From contig CAZCVY010000144.1 in NCBI GenBank assembly GCA_964501985.1, positions 1 through 17,443 of the forward strand: 17,443 nt of DNA, given 5' to 3'. The DNA comes from Bog-366 sp964501985 (GTDB lineage Bacteria > Acidobacteriota > Terriglobia > UBA7540). This document shows positions 6,684-14,804 of the stretch, in pieces. The stretch's first letter is position 1, and each line of letters starts with the position of its first letter. The notes beneath the pieces were generated by a model. It was not told the origin of the DNA, ran no database searches, and worked only from the letters and a program-made list of their open reading frames with translations. A program made the position numbers and the translations under genes.

Positions 6684-9600
6684 CTAGAAACTCAACTTTA
6701 GTCCGAGTTGAATAATTCGCGCATTGATGGTTGCGCTCGAGACCGCTCCCATCGTGGGGTCTCCGACGTTAAAGTCCGGGAGCCCGTAGTTGGGATGGTT
6801 GAAGAAGTTCTGGAAGTCCGCCCGAAGTTGCAGGTTCCAACGCTCAGCAAACTTAAAGTTCTTGAACATGGAGAAATTAACCTGTTGCAAGCCGTCGGCA
6901 CGCACCATGTTCGTTCCCTCCGTGCCGTAAATGCCCGGAACGAGGTCGTTCACAAAGCACGCCGTATTGAACCATTCTGACAATGTTCGGTTGGAAAGGT
7001 TGGGACTGCAGCCTGAAACCACGTTCGGCCGGTTGGGCTGGCCGTTGTTCAAGAGGCTAACGGGCGACGTAATCGTAAAAGGTGGGCCGCCATGGAGGGT
7101 GATGAAAGCGCTCGACTGCCATCCGCCAACCACCGCGTTCAAAGCCGAGTTGGCGTTGGCGAGAAGCGTCTGCCCTTTGCCAAACGGCAGTTGATAGACA
7201 ATCTGCGCGTTAAGAATGATGGGAATGTCAGCCTGAGTGGGTCCGTAATACTGGTTGATCGTGAATGGGTCGAGGTTAAAGCCGTTGGAAAAGGTCCGCG
7301 AGTAGGCGAAGGTCGTGAACACCTGAAGATTCTTCCCCACGGTCCCACGCAGCGTGGCCGTCAAGGCGTTGTAACTTGAGTTGGAAGTCGACTCCGACAC
7401 ATCGATATCGGTGAGGTTGGGGTATTCGCTGTACAGGGGACGATTGAGTTGGTAGTTGACCCCATTGACCGTGCTCGGAGGCGCCTCGTTGATGTTGACG
7501 GTCAGCGGGTTATTCCCCCCGTAAACGCCCAGATAGCCCACGTCCACAATCAGCTTGGGGGTCAGTTGGCGTTGGACATCGAAGCTAAACTGCGACACTT
7601 TTTGATTTTTCCAGTTGAGATCCACGCCTCTAACGAACTGGCCAGGAGGGAGTATATAGCCACCTTGACCGTTGGTCTCGGCGATGGCAGAAGGAAGGCC
7701 ATTGCCCGTGATTGTCAACGAGGGCGTCAAGGAGTCAGGCGTTAATAGTTCCTGCCGGTCGTAGAAGGGATATGTCGCTCCCAAAACGGTGAGCAACGAC
7801 TGCGCCCCACCGCCGGCTACCGCGCCGTCATTGAGGCCATTGGGAGAGAACCCCCAATAGTTTTGCCAATAGGAAATGCCCCATCCTCCGCGAATACTGG
7901 TTTTTCCGTGGTCGGGGCTCCAGGCAAAGCCGATTCGGGGCTCAATGTCGGCGTGGTCCGGGTTAACCGCCGGGCTGCGGTCGGAAGCTGAAGCCACGGC
8001 GAGGACGTTGGTCTGGGTATCCCAGTTTGACTGACGGTTGAACCGCTCGACGGGAAGAGTCCAGTATTCCCAACGTAGGCCCAGGTTCAAGCTGAAGGAG
8101 TGGGAGACGTGAAAGTCGTCCTGGGCGAAAAAGCCTTCCTCCAGATAGGTCTGATAGGGAAAGCCATAGTCAAATTGCGTACGCTCACTTTCCACCGGCG
8201 TACCCAACAGAAACGCAGGGAAGGCGAAGTCAGCCGTGTTTCCATCGTACGAAGTCATGGAAGGAGAAAAATAGAATCCTCCGCGCGGATCATCGCCGCC
8301 GATGGTGTCCGCGGAAGTATCCTCCACGTGGTTGATCATGGCTCCGAACTTAAGGGTGTGCTTGCCTTTAACCCAGGTGAAACTGTCACTCATGGAGGTG
8401 GTGTTCGAAATGATAAATGCGATCCAGTCGGGCTGAGACAGAGTCGAGTAGGGACCCACACCTACAAACTCCGCAAAACCGGTTTCCGTTCCAGCGCCGG
8501 GAGGATTCCCGTTGGGGATGCCAAAAATGTCGTTATACGGCTTGCCCAAGGTGTTGTTGGAAGTGTGTACCGCCGTCCGGTTGTACCCCAGACGAAGTTC
8601 GTTCATCATCGAAGTACTGAAGGAATGGTTTAACGTCCACCCCATATTCTGGTTGAACGTGTTGCTATTGGCGCTGCTTTCGATGAACGGGTTTACCGTG
8701 GGCGGATTCTCCAGGGTCGCTGCCATCACCGAATAGCGGAAGAACATTTTTGTCCGGTCAGACACCGAGAAGTCGATGCGGCCGTCGCCCTGGTTCGTGT
8801 ACTGGTTGATCTCATTCAAATAATAGAAGTTATTGGCAAGCCCCGGCTGATTGGCAAGCCCAAAAACCTGCGCAGCGGCCATGTTCTTCGAGACAGGATC
8901 CCAGACGTTCTGCGGTATGATGTTCCCTTGAAATTCCTGAATGGACGTTTGGTTGCCCTGAGCGTCAAATACCCGCGTAAACGGATTGTAGAGCTGCCCG
9001 TATGTGTTTCCTGCGTCGTCCGTTCCCATGGAAGGGGCATAGAGTTCGGAGAAGTTGCCGCCGTACATCAGAGCATCCGGCGCCGAGGAAATCACAGGGC
9101 CGGATTGAAGGTCCGGCGTGCGCTGGAAGTCGGCGAAAAAGAACATCTTGTCCTTCTTAATCGGCCCCCCTACCGCACCCCCGAATTGGTTCCTCTTAAA
9201 GGGGGTGGCGCTGGTAGCAAAGAACGGGATGGCGTTTAACGAGTTGTTCTCCACATATTCAAATGCGTCCCCGTGCAATTTATTCGTCCCTGACTTGGTG
9301 ACCACATTGATGACGCCACTCGCCGAAAAGCCATATTCCGCGTCATATTTACCGGTGTAAACGTCGAGCTCCTCTACATCATCCTGGGGAGGGACCAAAC
9401 CAATGTAAGCGTTCTGGGGTTCACGCGAGGGGATGCCCTCCAGATAGATCGTATTGGCGTTTGCATCCATCCCACCGAAGGCGGCAAGCTGGGGATTCGT
9501 CAGGCCGACGGCCGAACCGTCCTCCCCACCGTTGGTGCCGTAGTTCCCGGTGGACGCCCCATTGCTTGCCCCCGGCATCAGGTTAAGCTGGAAGAGGGGG

Positions 9601-10085
9601 TTACGGTCGATATTCGGCATCGTGTCAAGGGTCGTGGTGCTGAAAGTGTATTTCTCCTCGGAGTTCTCCGTGTTCACGGACACGGGGTTGGCCTGAACTT
9701 CCACGCTCTGCTGCACTTGACCCACGGTGAGCTTCACATCCAGGCGCGTCGTGTTTCCGGCCGTCACTTCCACGTGGGTTTGAACGCTGGTGACAAAGCC
9801 CGTCTTCGTGATCTGGACTTCGTAAGTCCCGGGAACGAGGTAATTTACCAGGAAATTTCCGTCCTGGAGCGTCGCCGCCCGGGTCACCACCTGCGTCGCG
9901 GTGTTCGTGGCTACTACGGCAGCTTCAGGGATGCTGGCTCCCGAAGGATCGGACACAAAGCCCGCAATGGTTCCGGAATTGATCTGCGCCCGCAGGGCAA
10001 CCGGGCAGACAAGTAGGCCCAAGGCCGAGGCGAGCAGGAGCCTTTGGAAAAACCTACACGAAGACGTCACGCAAGCGTTTTTCAT
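6684..10085 (-). CDS. TonB-dependent outer-membrane receptor, Oar-like, with N-terminal carboxypeptidase-regulatory-like domain
   Basis: 1133 residues; ATG at 10085-10083 with an AGGGGA-type ribosome-binding site. A signal peptide ends near residue 33 (VALRAQ). Residues ~36-120 form a CarboxypepD_reg/Ig-like domain (SGTIAGFVSDPSGA ... GTYEVQITKTGF). The plug follows at ~145-265, with GVINVVTKSGTNKLHG at 257-272. The rest is a beta-barrel ending in Phe, as outer-membrane proteins do. This organisation is the large, expanded receptor type of Acidobacteriota and myxobacterial Oar. It imports a ligand, probably an oligosaccharide given the flanking secreted paralogues and the DeoR regulator, using TonB-ExbBD energy. 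There is no SusD-like partner. It is transcribed divergently from the repressor gene, across the candidate operator. Confidence 0.92.
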   Translation of the reverse strand: MKNACVTSSCRFFQRLLLASALGLLVCPVALRAQINSGTIAGFVSDPSGASIPEAAVVATNTATQVVTRAATLQDGNFLVNYLVPGTYEVQITKTGFVTSVQTHVEVTAGNTTRLDVKLTVGQVQQSVEVQANPVSVNTENSEEKYTFSTTTLDTMPNIDRNPLFQLNLMPGASNGASTGNYGTNGGEDGSAVGLTNPQLAAFGGMDANANTIYLEGIPSREPQNAYIGLVPPQDDVEELDVYTGKYDAEYGFSASGVINVVTKSGTNKLHGDAFEYVENNSLNAIPFFATSATPFKRNQFGGAVGGPIKKDKMFFFADFQRTPDLQSGPVISSAPDALMYGGNFSELYAPSMGTDDAGNTYGQLYNPFTRVFDAQGNQTSIQEFQGNIIPQNVWDPVSKNMAAAQVFGLANQPGLANNFYYLNEINQYTNQGDGRIDFSVSDRTKMFFRYSVMAATLENPPTVNPFIESSANSNTFNQNMGWTLNHSFSTSMMNELRLGYNRTAVHTSNNTLGKPYNDIFGIPNGNPPGAGTETGFAEFVGVGPYSTLSQPDWIAFIISNTTSMSDSFTWVKGKHTLKFGAMINHVEDTSADTIGGDDPRGGFYFSPSMTSYDGNTADFAFPAFLLGTPVESERTQFDYGFPYQTYLEEGFFAQDDFHVSHSFSLNLGLRWEYWTLPVERFNRQSNWDTQTNVLAVASASDRSPAVNPDHADIEPRIGFAWSPDHGKTSIRGGWGISYWQNYWGFSPNGLNDGAVAGGGAQSLLTVLGATYPFYDRQELLTPDSLTPSLTITGNGLPSAIAETNGQGGYILPPGQFVRGVDLNWKNQKVSQFSFDVQRQLTPKLIVDVGYLGVYGGNNPLTVNINEAPPSTVNGVNYQLNRPLYSEYPNLTDIDVSESTSNSSYNALTATLRGTVGKNLQVFTTFAYSRTFSNGFNLDPFTINQYYGPTQADIPIILNAQIVYQLPFGKGQTLLANANSALNAVVGGWQSSAFITLHGGPPFTITSPVSLLNNGQPNRPNVVSGCSPNLSNRTLSEWFNTACFVNDLVPGIYGTEGTNMVRADGLQQVNFSMFKNFKFAERWNLQLRADFQNFFNHPNYGLPDFNVGDPTMGAVSSATINARIIQLGLKLSF

Positions 10086-10134
10086 GCCTATTTTCCCCTA
10101 GAGGAGGTTGTGAGCGAATCCCAAAGCGCTGATA

Positions 10135-10169
10135 TTTTCACTCAGCAGGATACAATTTTCAAGTGAAAA
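10135..10169. promoter_or_regulatory. Candidate operator for the DeoR-type repressor, TTTTCA/TGAAAA sites
   Basis: In the 243-bp divergent region, TTTTCA-AG-TGAAAA (10156-10169) is a 14-bp palindrome with a 2-bp centre. A second half-site, TTTTCACT (10135-10142), is the exact inverse of AGTGAAAA (10162-10169), 19 bp apart. On the minus strand, TTGAAA (10162-10157) could be the -35 of the receptor gene, with AAATAT (10137-10132) as a poor -10 at 19 bp. A repressor bound here would block receptor transcription. AT-rich inverted repeats are typical targets of DeoR-family proteins; the assignment is inference. Confidence 0.45.
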
Positions 10170-10328
10170 ATTATCATTTTGTCCCGATTTAGGCTCAAAA
10201 GATCGTGCGCAGAGGTCCGGGCGGCTTTCCTTCCTCGGCAAATTGGTGTAATTTTTCTGAGCGCGGGTCTATCCACAACCGGGAAGGGGCTCAGGATCGT
10301 CATCTGATTCTCTCAGGCGAAAACAACG

Positions 10329-11075
10329 ATGTCAGCCAACAGCGTTCGCAAAAAGGAAATCTTGTGGCTCCTGGCCAATGAGAGCAGCCTCTCCATTGCC
10401 GAGCTCTGCGAACGTTTCAAGGTGTCGGAAATGACAATCCGCCGAGATTTGTATGCGCTCGCGGAGGCGGGTCAGGTTCTCAGGACGCCGGGAGGCGCGG
10501 CACTGATCCGGTCAATTACCTTCGAACGCGATTTTGCCGATCGATTGCGCAAAAACAGCCGGGAAAAGGAAAAGATCGGCCGCGCGGCGGCCGCGCTGGT
10601 GGGAGAGAATGAGTCCATTGTGCTCGACTCGGGAACAACGACTTTGAACATCGCTCACCACTTGCGCGGCCGGAAGGACATCACCGTGATCACCTTCTCG
10701 CTGGCGGTGTTGGACGACCTGCAAGCGGCACGGGTGGAGATGACGGGGGGGAAATACCGCCGAAGCAGCCTTGATATGGTCGGCCATCAGGTCTCCGAAA
10801 GCCTTCGGAAGATCCATGCCAACAAAGTCTTCTTGGGGGCTGCAACCCTCTCCTTCAAAGGGGAGATTATGGTCAACGACCCGGAAGCTCCCCGGGAGTT
10901 GCTGGAGGCCGGAACTCAGCGAATCCTGGTGATCGATAGCAGCAAGATTGGTAAGGAAGCTCTTTATTTCTACTGTCGCATCGCAGACTGCGACATGATT
11001 ATAGTCGATGACGGAATCAAGGATGAAGACCTTCGCCGCCTCCGCAGGATAACCAACACGATCGTCGCGGAATGA
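10329..11075 (+). CDS. DeoR/GlpR-family transcriptional repressor
   Basis: 248 residues from ATG 10329, the usual family length. An N-terminal winged helix-turn-helix covers ~9-58 (LSIAELCERFKVSEMTIRRD, then GQVLRTPGGA). The DeoRC sugar-phosphate sensor domain has IVLDSGTTT at 97-105, a MTGG turn near 138-141, and VIDSSKIGKEA at 201-211. Proteins of this family repress carbohydrate genes until a phosphorylated sugar intermediate binds. Its place between the divergent receptor gene and the sugar-kinase operon suggests it controls both. The inducer could be the product of the kinase at 14801, or a later metabolite. The ribosome-binding site is weak (AGGCGA), in keeping with low expression. Confidence 0.92.
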   Translation: MSANSVRKKEILWLLANESSLSIAELCERFKVSEMTIRRDLYALAEAGQVLRTPGGAALIRSITFERDFADRLRKNSREKEKIGRAAAALVGENESIVLDSGTTTLNIAHHLRGRKDITVITFSLAVLDDLQAARVEMTGGKYRRSSLDMVGHQVSESLRKIHANKVFLGAATLSFKGEIMVNDPEAPRELLEAGTQRILVIDSSKIGKEALYFYCRIADCDMIIVDDGIKDEDLRRLRRITNTIVAE

Positions 11076-11200
11076 AGGCCCGCCGCGCTAAGTTCTTAAC
11101 CAGCAATCCTTTCTTGTGTTTACCTGTCCCCGCGCCAGGCATGCACGTTGTGCTGGCGGAGCTTTACAGTACGGCTTAACGAATTGTAATATCCCGCAGG

Positions 11201-11230
11201 TTGACACGCAGACTCAGGGCGGGGCATAAT
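11201..11230 (+). promoter_or_regulatory. Sigma-70-type promoter for the 11430-16195 operon
   Basis: TTGACA (11201-11206) is a perfect -35. It lies 18 bp from CATAAT (11225-11230), a five-of-six -10. This is the best promoter match in the window and points at the secreted paralogue B operon. Transcription would start near 11237, leaving an unusually long leader. No TTTTCA half-site pair overlaps it, so control by the neighbouring repressor is not evident from this site alone. Confidence 0.65.
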
Positions 11231-11391
11231 CCCGACGCCACAGGTTTGTTAGAATTTCACGCGGTTGGGTCGAAAAACGAAGGGAATTCTCAACCCTGCC
11301 GCGGAAAAGCCCGAACATGCGCTAAAATGACCCAAGGGGGCACAGATTTTCCAGCCTGCGACGACATACGGAGGCAACTTCCTACGGCGTA

Positions 11392-11423
11392 ATTTCCCGA
11401 AATGTGTATTTCTATCGGGAAAT
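11392..11423 (+). promoter_or_regulatory. Leader hairpin overlapping the ribosome-binding site of the 11430 gene
   Basis: ATTTCCCGA (11392-11400) and TCGGGAAAT (11415-11423) form a perfect 9-bp stem with a 14-nt loop. The only SD-like sequence before the TTG start at 11430 is GGGA at 11417-11420, inside the 3' arm. The stem would therefore hide the ribosome-binding site, which suggests translational control or RNA-binding-protein control. The regulator is unknown. Confidence 0.5.
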
Positions 11424-11429
11424 AAGACC

Positions 11430-12725
11430 TTGCGTGGTCTTAGTGTTTTTCTAGGATTGAGCGCCTGCCTCAACCTCGGCGCCCCAGCTTTGCGAGCTCA
11501 GAATCCGGTCATTGGCAACCATCCGGCAGTGTTCAACTCCGAAGGAATCCTCCAGCCCTGGACTTCTTGGATAGACGCGATCACCCGAGAGATGAACTGG
11601 TATTTTGCCTGTCCCTTTGAGCATGGCTATCCGCGTTTCGTCGTTATGACCTTTATGGACGGAAATTATGAGGCGGTTGCCAAGCGGCAGGACTTTATCC
11701 CCGCCATGCAAAATGGCATGGGAATCATCTCCTATCTCAAGTATGACGACTGGACGAGCAGGAAGAATCCCAAGACGCTCGACTTTGCGCGGTTGATGGG
11801 GGATTACCTCGTGAAGGAAAGCCTGACGCCGGACACGGGCAAGTATCCGCGTTTTACCCGGTCGACAGGCATCCGCGAGAAATTTCCTCAGCCTCCGGAT
11901 TCCGGCTGCCAGGCCGACAAGCCCTATGATGTTCAGCCCGACAAGGGCGGGATCGCGGGCTACGCGCTGGTGCTGCTCTACGAACGTACCCACGACCAGA
12001 AGTATCTTGACCAGGCGCTCCAGAATGCCCGGGTGCTGGCTCGGAATATGGGGTCGGGTGACGACCAGCACTCCCCCTGGCCCATGCGCGTTGATTACCG
12101 CACTGGCGAACCACACGGACCCGTCGCCGCAAACATGTCGTATATCCTCCGGCTGTTTGACAAGCTGATCGAGCACAACTACTCAGAGTTTCGCGAGCCG
12201 CGCGCCAAGCTTTGGGATTGGATCAAGAAGTATCAGATTCCGGGCCTGGCGAAGGATGGCTCGCTGTGGGTGCAGTTTTTTGAGGATTACGATAAACCCG
12301 ACAACCGCAATTCCTGGTCGCCGCTCAATTTGGCGCGATATCTGATCGAAAAGCGCGAGGCGATCGATCCCGATTGGAAAGCCGATGCCAAAGCGCTCAT
12401 TGATTTCGCCGCGCTGAACTTCACCAGCGTTCGCGACGGCGTGCCCGTCTGCGGCGAGCAGACTTACGACAAGAAGCCATGGGGCGGGGCACTTTCAACT
12501 TATGGCGCAGTGCTCGCGATGTATGCCGCTGCCACGGGTTCGGTGGAATATAAGGCGCTTGCGTGGCAAGCCTTGAATTATTCCTTGTATGCAATCAACG
12601 ATGACGGCTGCCCGAGTGATGGGGCGTGGCACGCGGGACGGGGAGGATGGCAGGAAGACGCCCACACCGACCGAATTCACAATTTCATGGATGCCCTCTC
12701 GGCGTTTCCGGAATGGGCTAAGTAA
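11430..12725 (+). CDS. Secreted six-hairpin (alpha/alpha-barrel)-like protein, paralogue B
   Basis: 431 residues from TTG 11430. The frame has a stop at 11328 and no other start before this one, and the TTG gives a proper signal peptide (MRGLSVFLGL...ALRAQ, cleavage near 24). After AVFNSEGILQPW (33-44) it is helical and aromatic-rich. Blocks shared with paralogue A include SLTPD (131-135), QHSPWPMR (213-220), LWVQFFEDY (279-287), PLNLARYLI (298-306) and DPDWKADAKALIDF (313-326). FPEW (426-429), two residues before the end, matches the AVPEW that closes the barrel of A, so B is the barrel alone. No named family recognised. Its stop overlaps the next start by one base (TAATG), linking it to cytoplasmic sugar enzymes. 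Confidence 0.8.
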   Translation: MRGLSVFLGLSACLNLGAPALRAQNPVIGNHPAVFNSEGILQPWTSWIDAITREMNWYFACPFEHGYPRFVVMTFMDGNYEAVAKRQDFIPAMQNGMGIISYLKYDDWTSRKNPKTLDFARLMGDYLVKESLTPDTGKYPRFTRSTGIREKFPQPPDSGCQADKPYDVQPDKGGIAGYALVLLYERTHDQKYLDQALQNARVLARNMGSGDDQHSPWPMRVDYRTGEPHGPVAANMSYILRLFDKLIEHNYSEFREPRAKLWDWIKKYQIPGLAKDGSLWVQFFEDYDKPDNRNSWSPLNLARYLIEKREAIDPDWKADAKALIDFAALNFTSVRDGVPVCGEQTYDKKPWGGALSTYGAVLAMYAAATGSVEYKALAWQALNYSLYAINDDGCPSDGAWHAGRGGWQEDAHTDRIHNFMDALSAFPEWAK

Positions 12726-13651
12726 TGGGGAATTTGAACGTGCAGCACGATAAACCTCACCTCTTGATCATCGGTGCCCGAGGATTTCTGGGACAGCACC
12801 TGGCCCATCAGGCGGCCACGGCGTTTCACGTGGTCGAGGCTGACCTCCCCGCTGCGGACTGGAAGGGGTTGGCAATTGACGTCACCTCGCAGCGAAGCAT
12901 TGAGGCGGGATTCCAACAGGCCGCTCCGGATGTCGTAGCCTTGCTTGCTGCCGTCTCCGATATCGACACTTGCGAGAGCCGCCCGGAGCTTGCGGAGGAG
13001 ATCAATGTTCGTGGCACGGCCCGAGTGGTTGAGGCGTGCGCCAAAACCGGCGCAAGGCTTGTTTTTACTTCTTCCGCGGCGGTCTTTGACGGTACCCGCC
13101 ACGGTTACCGTGAAAGCAACGCTCCTACTCCGGTCAGTGTTTACGGAAGGACCAAGGCCCGTGCCGAAGAATTAGTCAGCCGGGCTTTGCCCTTGGCGAT
13201 TATTCTCCGTCTGGCGCTGGTGGTGGGCTTTGCGCGAGATCGCGGCACCAATGCCATGCTCAACAAGCTGGCGGAGAAGCTGCGGGCTGGGCAGTCCGTC
13301 TCATTCCCGAATTTCGAATACCGCAATCCTATTGACGCCCCCACGCTCGCGCGCTTCATGCTGGAATTGCTGCAACTCCCTGCCGCCGGCGGCATCTTCC
13401 ATGTGGGCGCGAGCGAACCCATCTCACGTTTCGAGCTGGGGCTGAAGTTAGCAGAGAGGTTGGGTTTTTCGCGCGATCTCATCAAACCCCAGACTGCGCC
13501 CTCGCCGGGACGGGCACCGCGCGGCCTCGATCATTTTCTTCTTACCGAAAGAATCCGGGCAGTGTGCAGCACGCCCGTTCCCAGTTGTGACGAAGTTATC
13601 GAAAGGGCTATTTATGGATCTCCCCAAGGCAGTTTACGAGCTCGAGTATAA
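12725..13651 (+). CDS. NAD(P)-dependent nucleotide-sugar epimerase/reductase, RmlD-like extended SDR
   Basis: 308 residues from ATG 12725. A Rossmann motif, GARGFLG, is at 17-23, followed by DVTSQRS (52-58), a D-x-x-D/E-like stretch after beta-3. FTSSAAVFDG (114-123) is followed by the catalytic VYGRTKARAE, with Tyr140 and Lys144. The pattern FDG...Y.E...P.P..VYGRTK is that of dTDP-4-dehydrorhamnose reductase (RmlD) and its relatives, though the overall match to any one enzyme is uncertain. It probably reduces a keto-sugar or epimerises a sugar derivative. The start overlaps the upstream stop (TAATG), and the 3' end overlaps the aminotransferase gene by 38 bp, so expression is coupled on both sides. 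Confidence 0.85.
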   Translation: MGNLNVQHDKPHLLIIGARGFLGQHLAHQAATAFHVVEADLPAADWKGLAIDVTSQRSIEAGFQQAAPDVVALLAAVSDIDTCESRPELAEEINVRGTARVVEACAKTGARLVFTSSAAVFDGTRHGYRESNAPTPVSVYGRTKARAEELVSRALPLAIILRLALVVGFARDRGTNAMLNKLAEKLRAGQSVSFPNFEYRNPIDAPTLARFMLELLQLPAAGGIFHVGASEPISRFELGLKLAERLGFSRDLIKPQTAPSPGRAPRGLDHFLLTERIRAVCSTPVPSCDEVIERAIYGSPQGSLRARV

Positions 13652-14804
13652 CCACGGTTCCATCTACGGACCGGAGGAAGAGGCAGCACTTCGCGAAGTG
13701 CTGGCGGCGCACGCTCCTTCCTGCGGGTCGAAAGTAAAGAAATTTGAGGAAGCCTTCGCCGTCTACTGTGGCGCTAATTATGGTTTGGCGGTCACCTCGG
13801 CCACGGCGGGACTTCAGCTCGCCATGATTGCGGCGGGCGTGGGGCCGGGCGATGAGGTCATCACCACCCCTCTCAGTTGGATCTCGACCGCCAATGCCGC
13901 CGCGGCGCAGGGCGCGAGCGTGGTCTTCGCCGATGTCGACCCGCGCACCCTGAACTTAACCGCATCGTCCATCGCCGAGAAAATAACCGAGCGCACCAAG
14001 GTCATCCTGCTCGTTCATCTTTACGGCCAATGCTGCGATATGGACCCCATTTTGGAGCTGGCCCGCAGGCACGGCATCCTGGTGGTCGAAGATAGCGCCC
14101 ACGCGGCGGGTGCTGAGTATAAGGGCCGCCGCGCGGGGAGCCTGGGTGATATCAGCGTGTTCAGCTTTCATCAGCAAAAAAATATGGTGACCCTTGGCGA
14201 GGGAGGCTTGGTCACCGTCAACCGACTGGACCTTTATGAGCGGATGCTCTCCTTCCGGTCACTCTGCTGCCTCACTTACGATCCCAAGGGTAAATACCTT
14301 CCGATTGACGAATCCAAGACGCCCATGGGCAAGCGCTATTGGTACCTGGATTTCGACCACGTGGGTTTCAATTTCCGCATGACCGACATTCAGGCGGCGG
14401 TGGGTCTGGTGCAACTCGCCAAGCTGGACGGCTTCAATGCCCGGCGCATCGAGATCGCCAACTTGTATTGCGAACGCCTGCGCGGCATTCGAGGACTCAC
14501 TACGCCGTATGTTTCACCAGACGTGAAACACGTTTTTCATATTTACTGCATCCTCGTGGAACCCACATTCCGGCTCAGCAAGGAAGATTTTATGTGGGAG
14601 CTTTACACCGGCAAGCGCATTAAGGTATGGTCCCACTACATGCCCATCCATCTCACCACGGCCTATCGCCAACTTGGCCACGGCGAGGGCGAGTGCCCCG
14701 TCGCCGAAGCGCTGTTCCACAAATATGTGAGTCTGCCCATCCATCCCCGCATGACGGAAGAGTCGATTTCTTATGTGACCGACAGCATCCGGGAGTTGGC
14801 ATGA
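13614..14804 (+). CDS. DegT/DnrJ/EryC1/StrS-family PLP aminotransferase
   Basis: 396 residues from ATG 13614, with AAAGGG six bases upstream; a GTG at 13587 is in frame but would deepen the overlap with the previous gene. It is a fold type I sugar aminotransferase: SATAGLQLA (62-70) binds cofactor, VVEDSAHAAG (157-166) holds Asp160, and SFHQQKNMVTLGEGG (184-198) carries the PLP Lys189. FNFRMTDIQAAVGLVQL follows, as in the family. Members aminate keto-sugars or keto-cyclitols with Glu or Gln as donor (ArnB, DesV, StsC). Lys189 is present, so it should be a true aminotransferase, not a PMP-dependent dehydratase (these have His there). The ATGA overlap (14801-14804) couples it to the kinase. Confidence 0.92.
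   Translation: MDLPKAVYELEYNHGSIYGPEEEAALREVLAAHAPSCGSKVKKFEEAFAVYCGANYGLAVTSATAGLQLAMIAAGVGPGDEVITTPLSWISTANAAAAQGASVVFADVDPRTLNLTASSIAEKITERTKVILLVHLYGQCCDMDPILELARRHGILVVEDSAHAAGAEYKGRRAGSLGDISVFSFHQQKNMVTLGEGGLVTVNRLDLYERMLSFRSLCCLTYDPKGKYLPIDESKTPMGKRYWYLDFDHVGFNFRMTDIQAAVGLVQLAKLDGFNARRIEIANLYCERLRGIRGLTTPYVSPDVKHVFHIYCILVEPTFRLSKEDFMWELYTGKRIKVWSHYMPIHLTTAYRQLGHGEGECPVAEALFHKYVSLPIHPRMTEESISYVTDSIRELA

Larger units (their letters stand above)
11076..11429 (+). other. Intergenic region and leader of the 11430 operon
   Basis: 354 bases with no supported gene. A weak hairpin, CGCCAG (11133-11138) with CTGGCG (11153-11158), follows the repressor gene without a T run. The promoter at 11201-11230 comes next, then about 190 nt of leader. 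The leader can fold GGTTG (11263-11267) with CAACC (11291-11295), extended by nearby CGC/GCG pairing, and it ends in the strong hairpin at 11392-11423. A GGAGG at 11370-11374 has no start codon at useful spacing. Confidence 0.55.

Noticed and set aside
11201..11392. 63-codon plus-strand frame in the leader
   Set aside because: It would start inside the -35 hexamer of the operon promoter, upstream of any transcript start, with no RBS.
11402..11425. Seven-codon ATG frame within the leader hairpin (possible leader peptide)
   Set aside because: There is no Shine-Dalgarno at usable spacing (GGAGG is 27 bases upstream) and no attenuation-like codon run.
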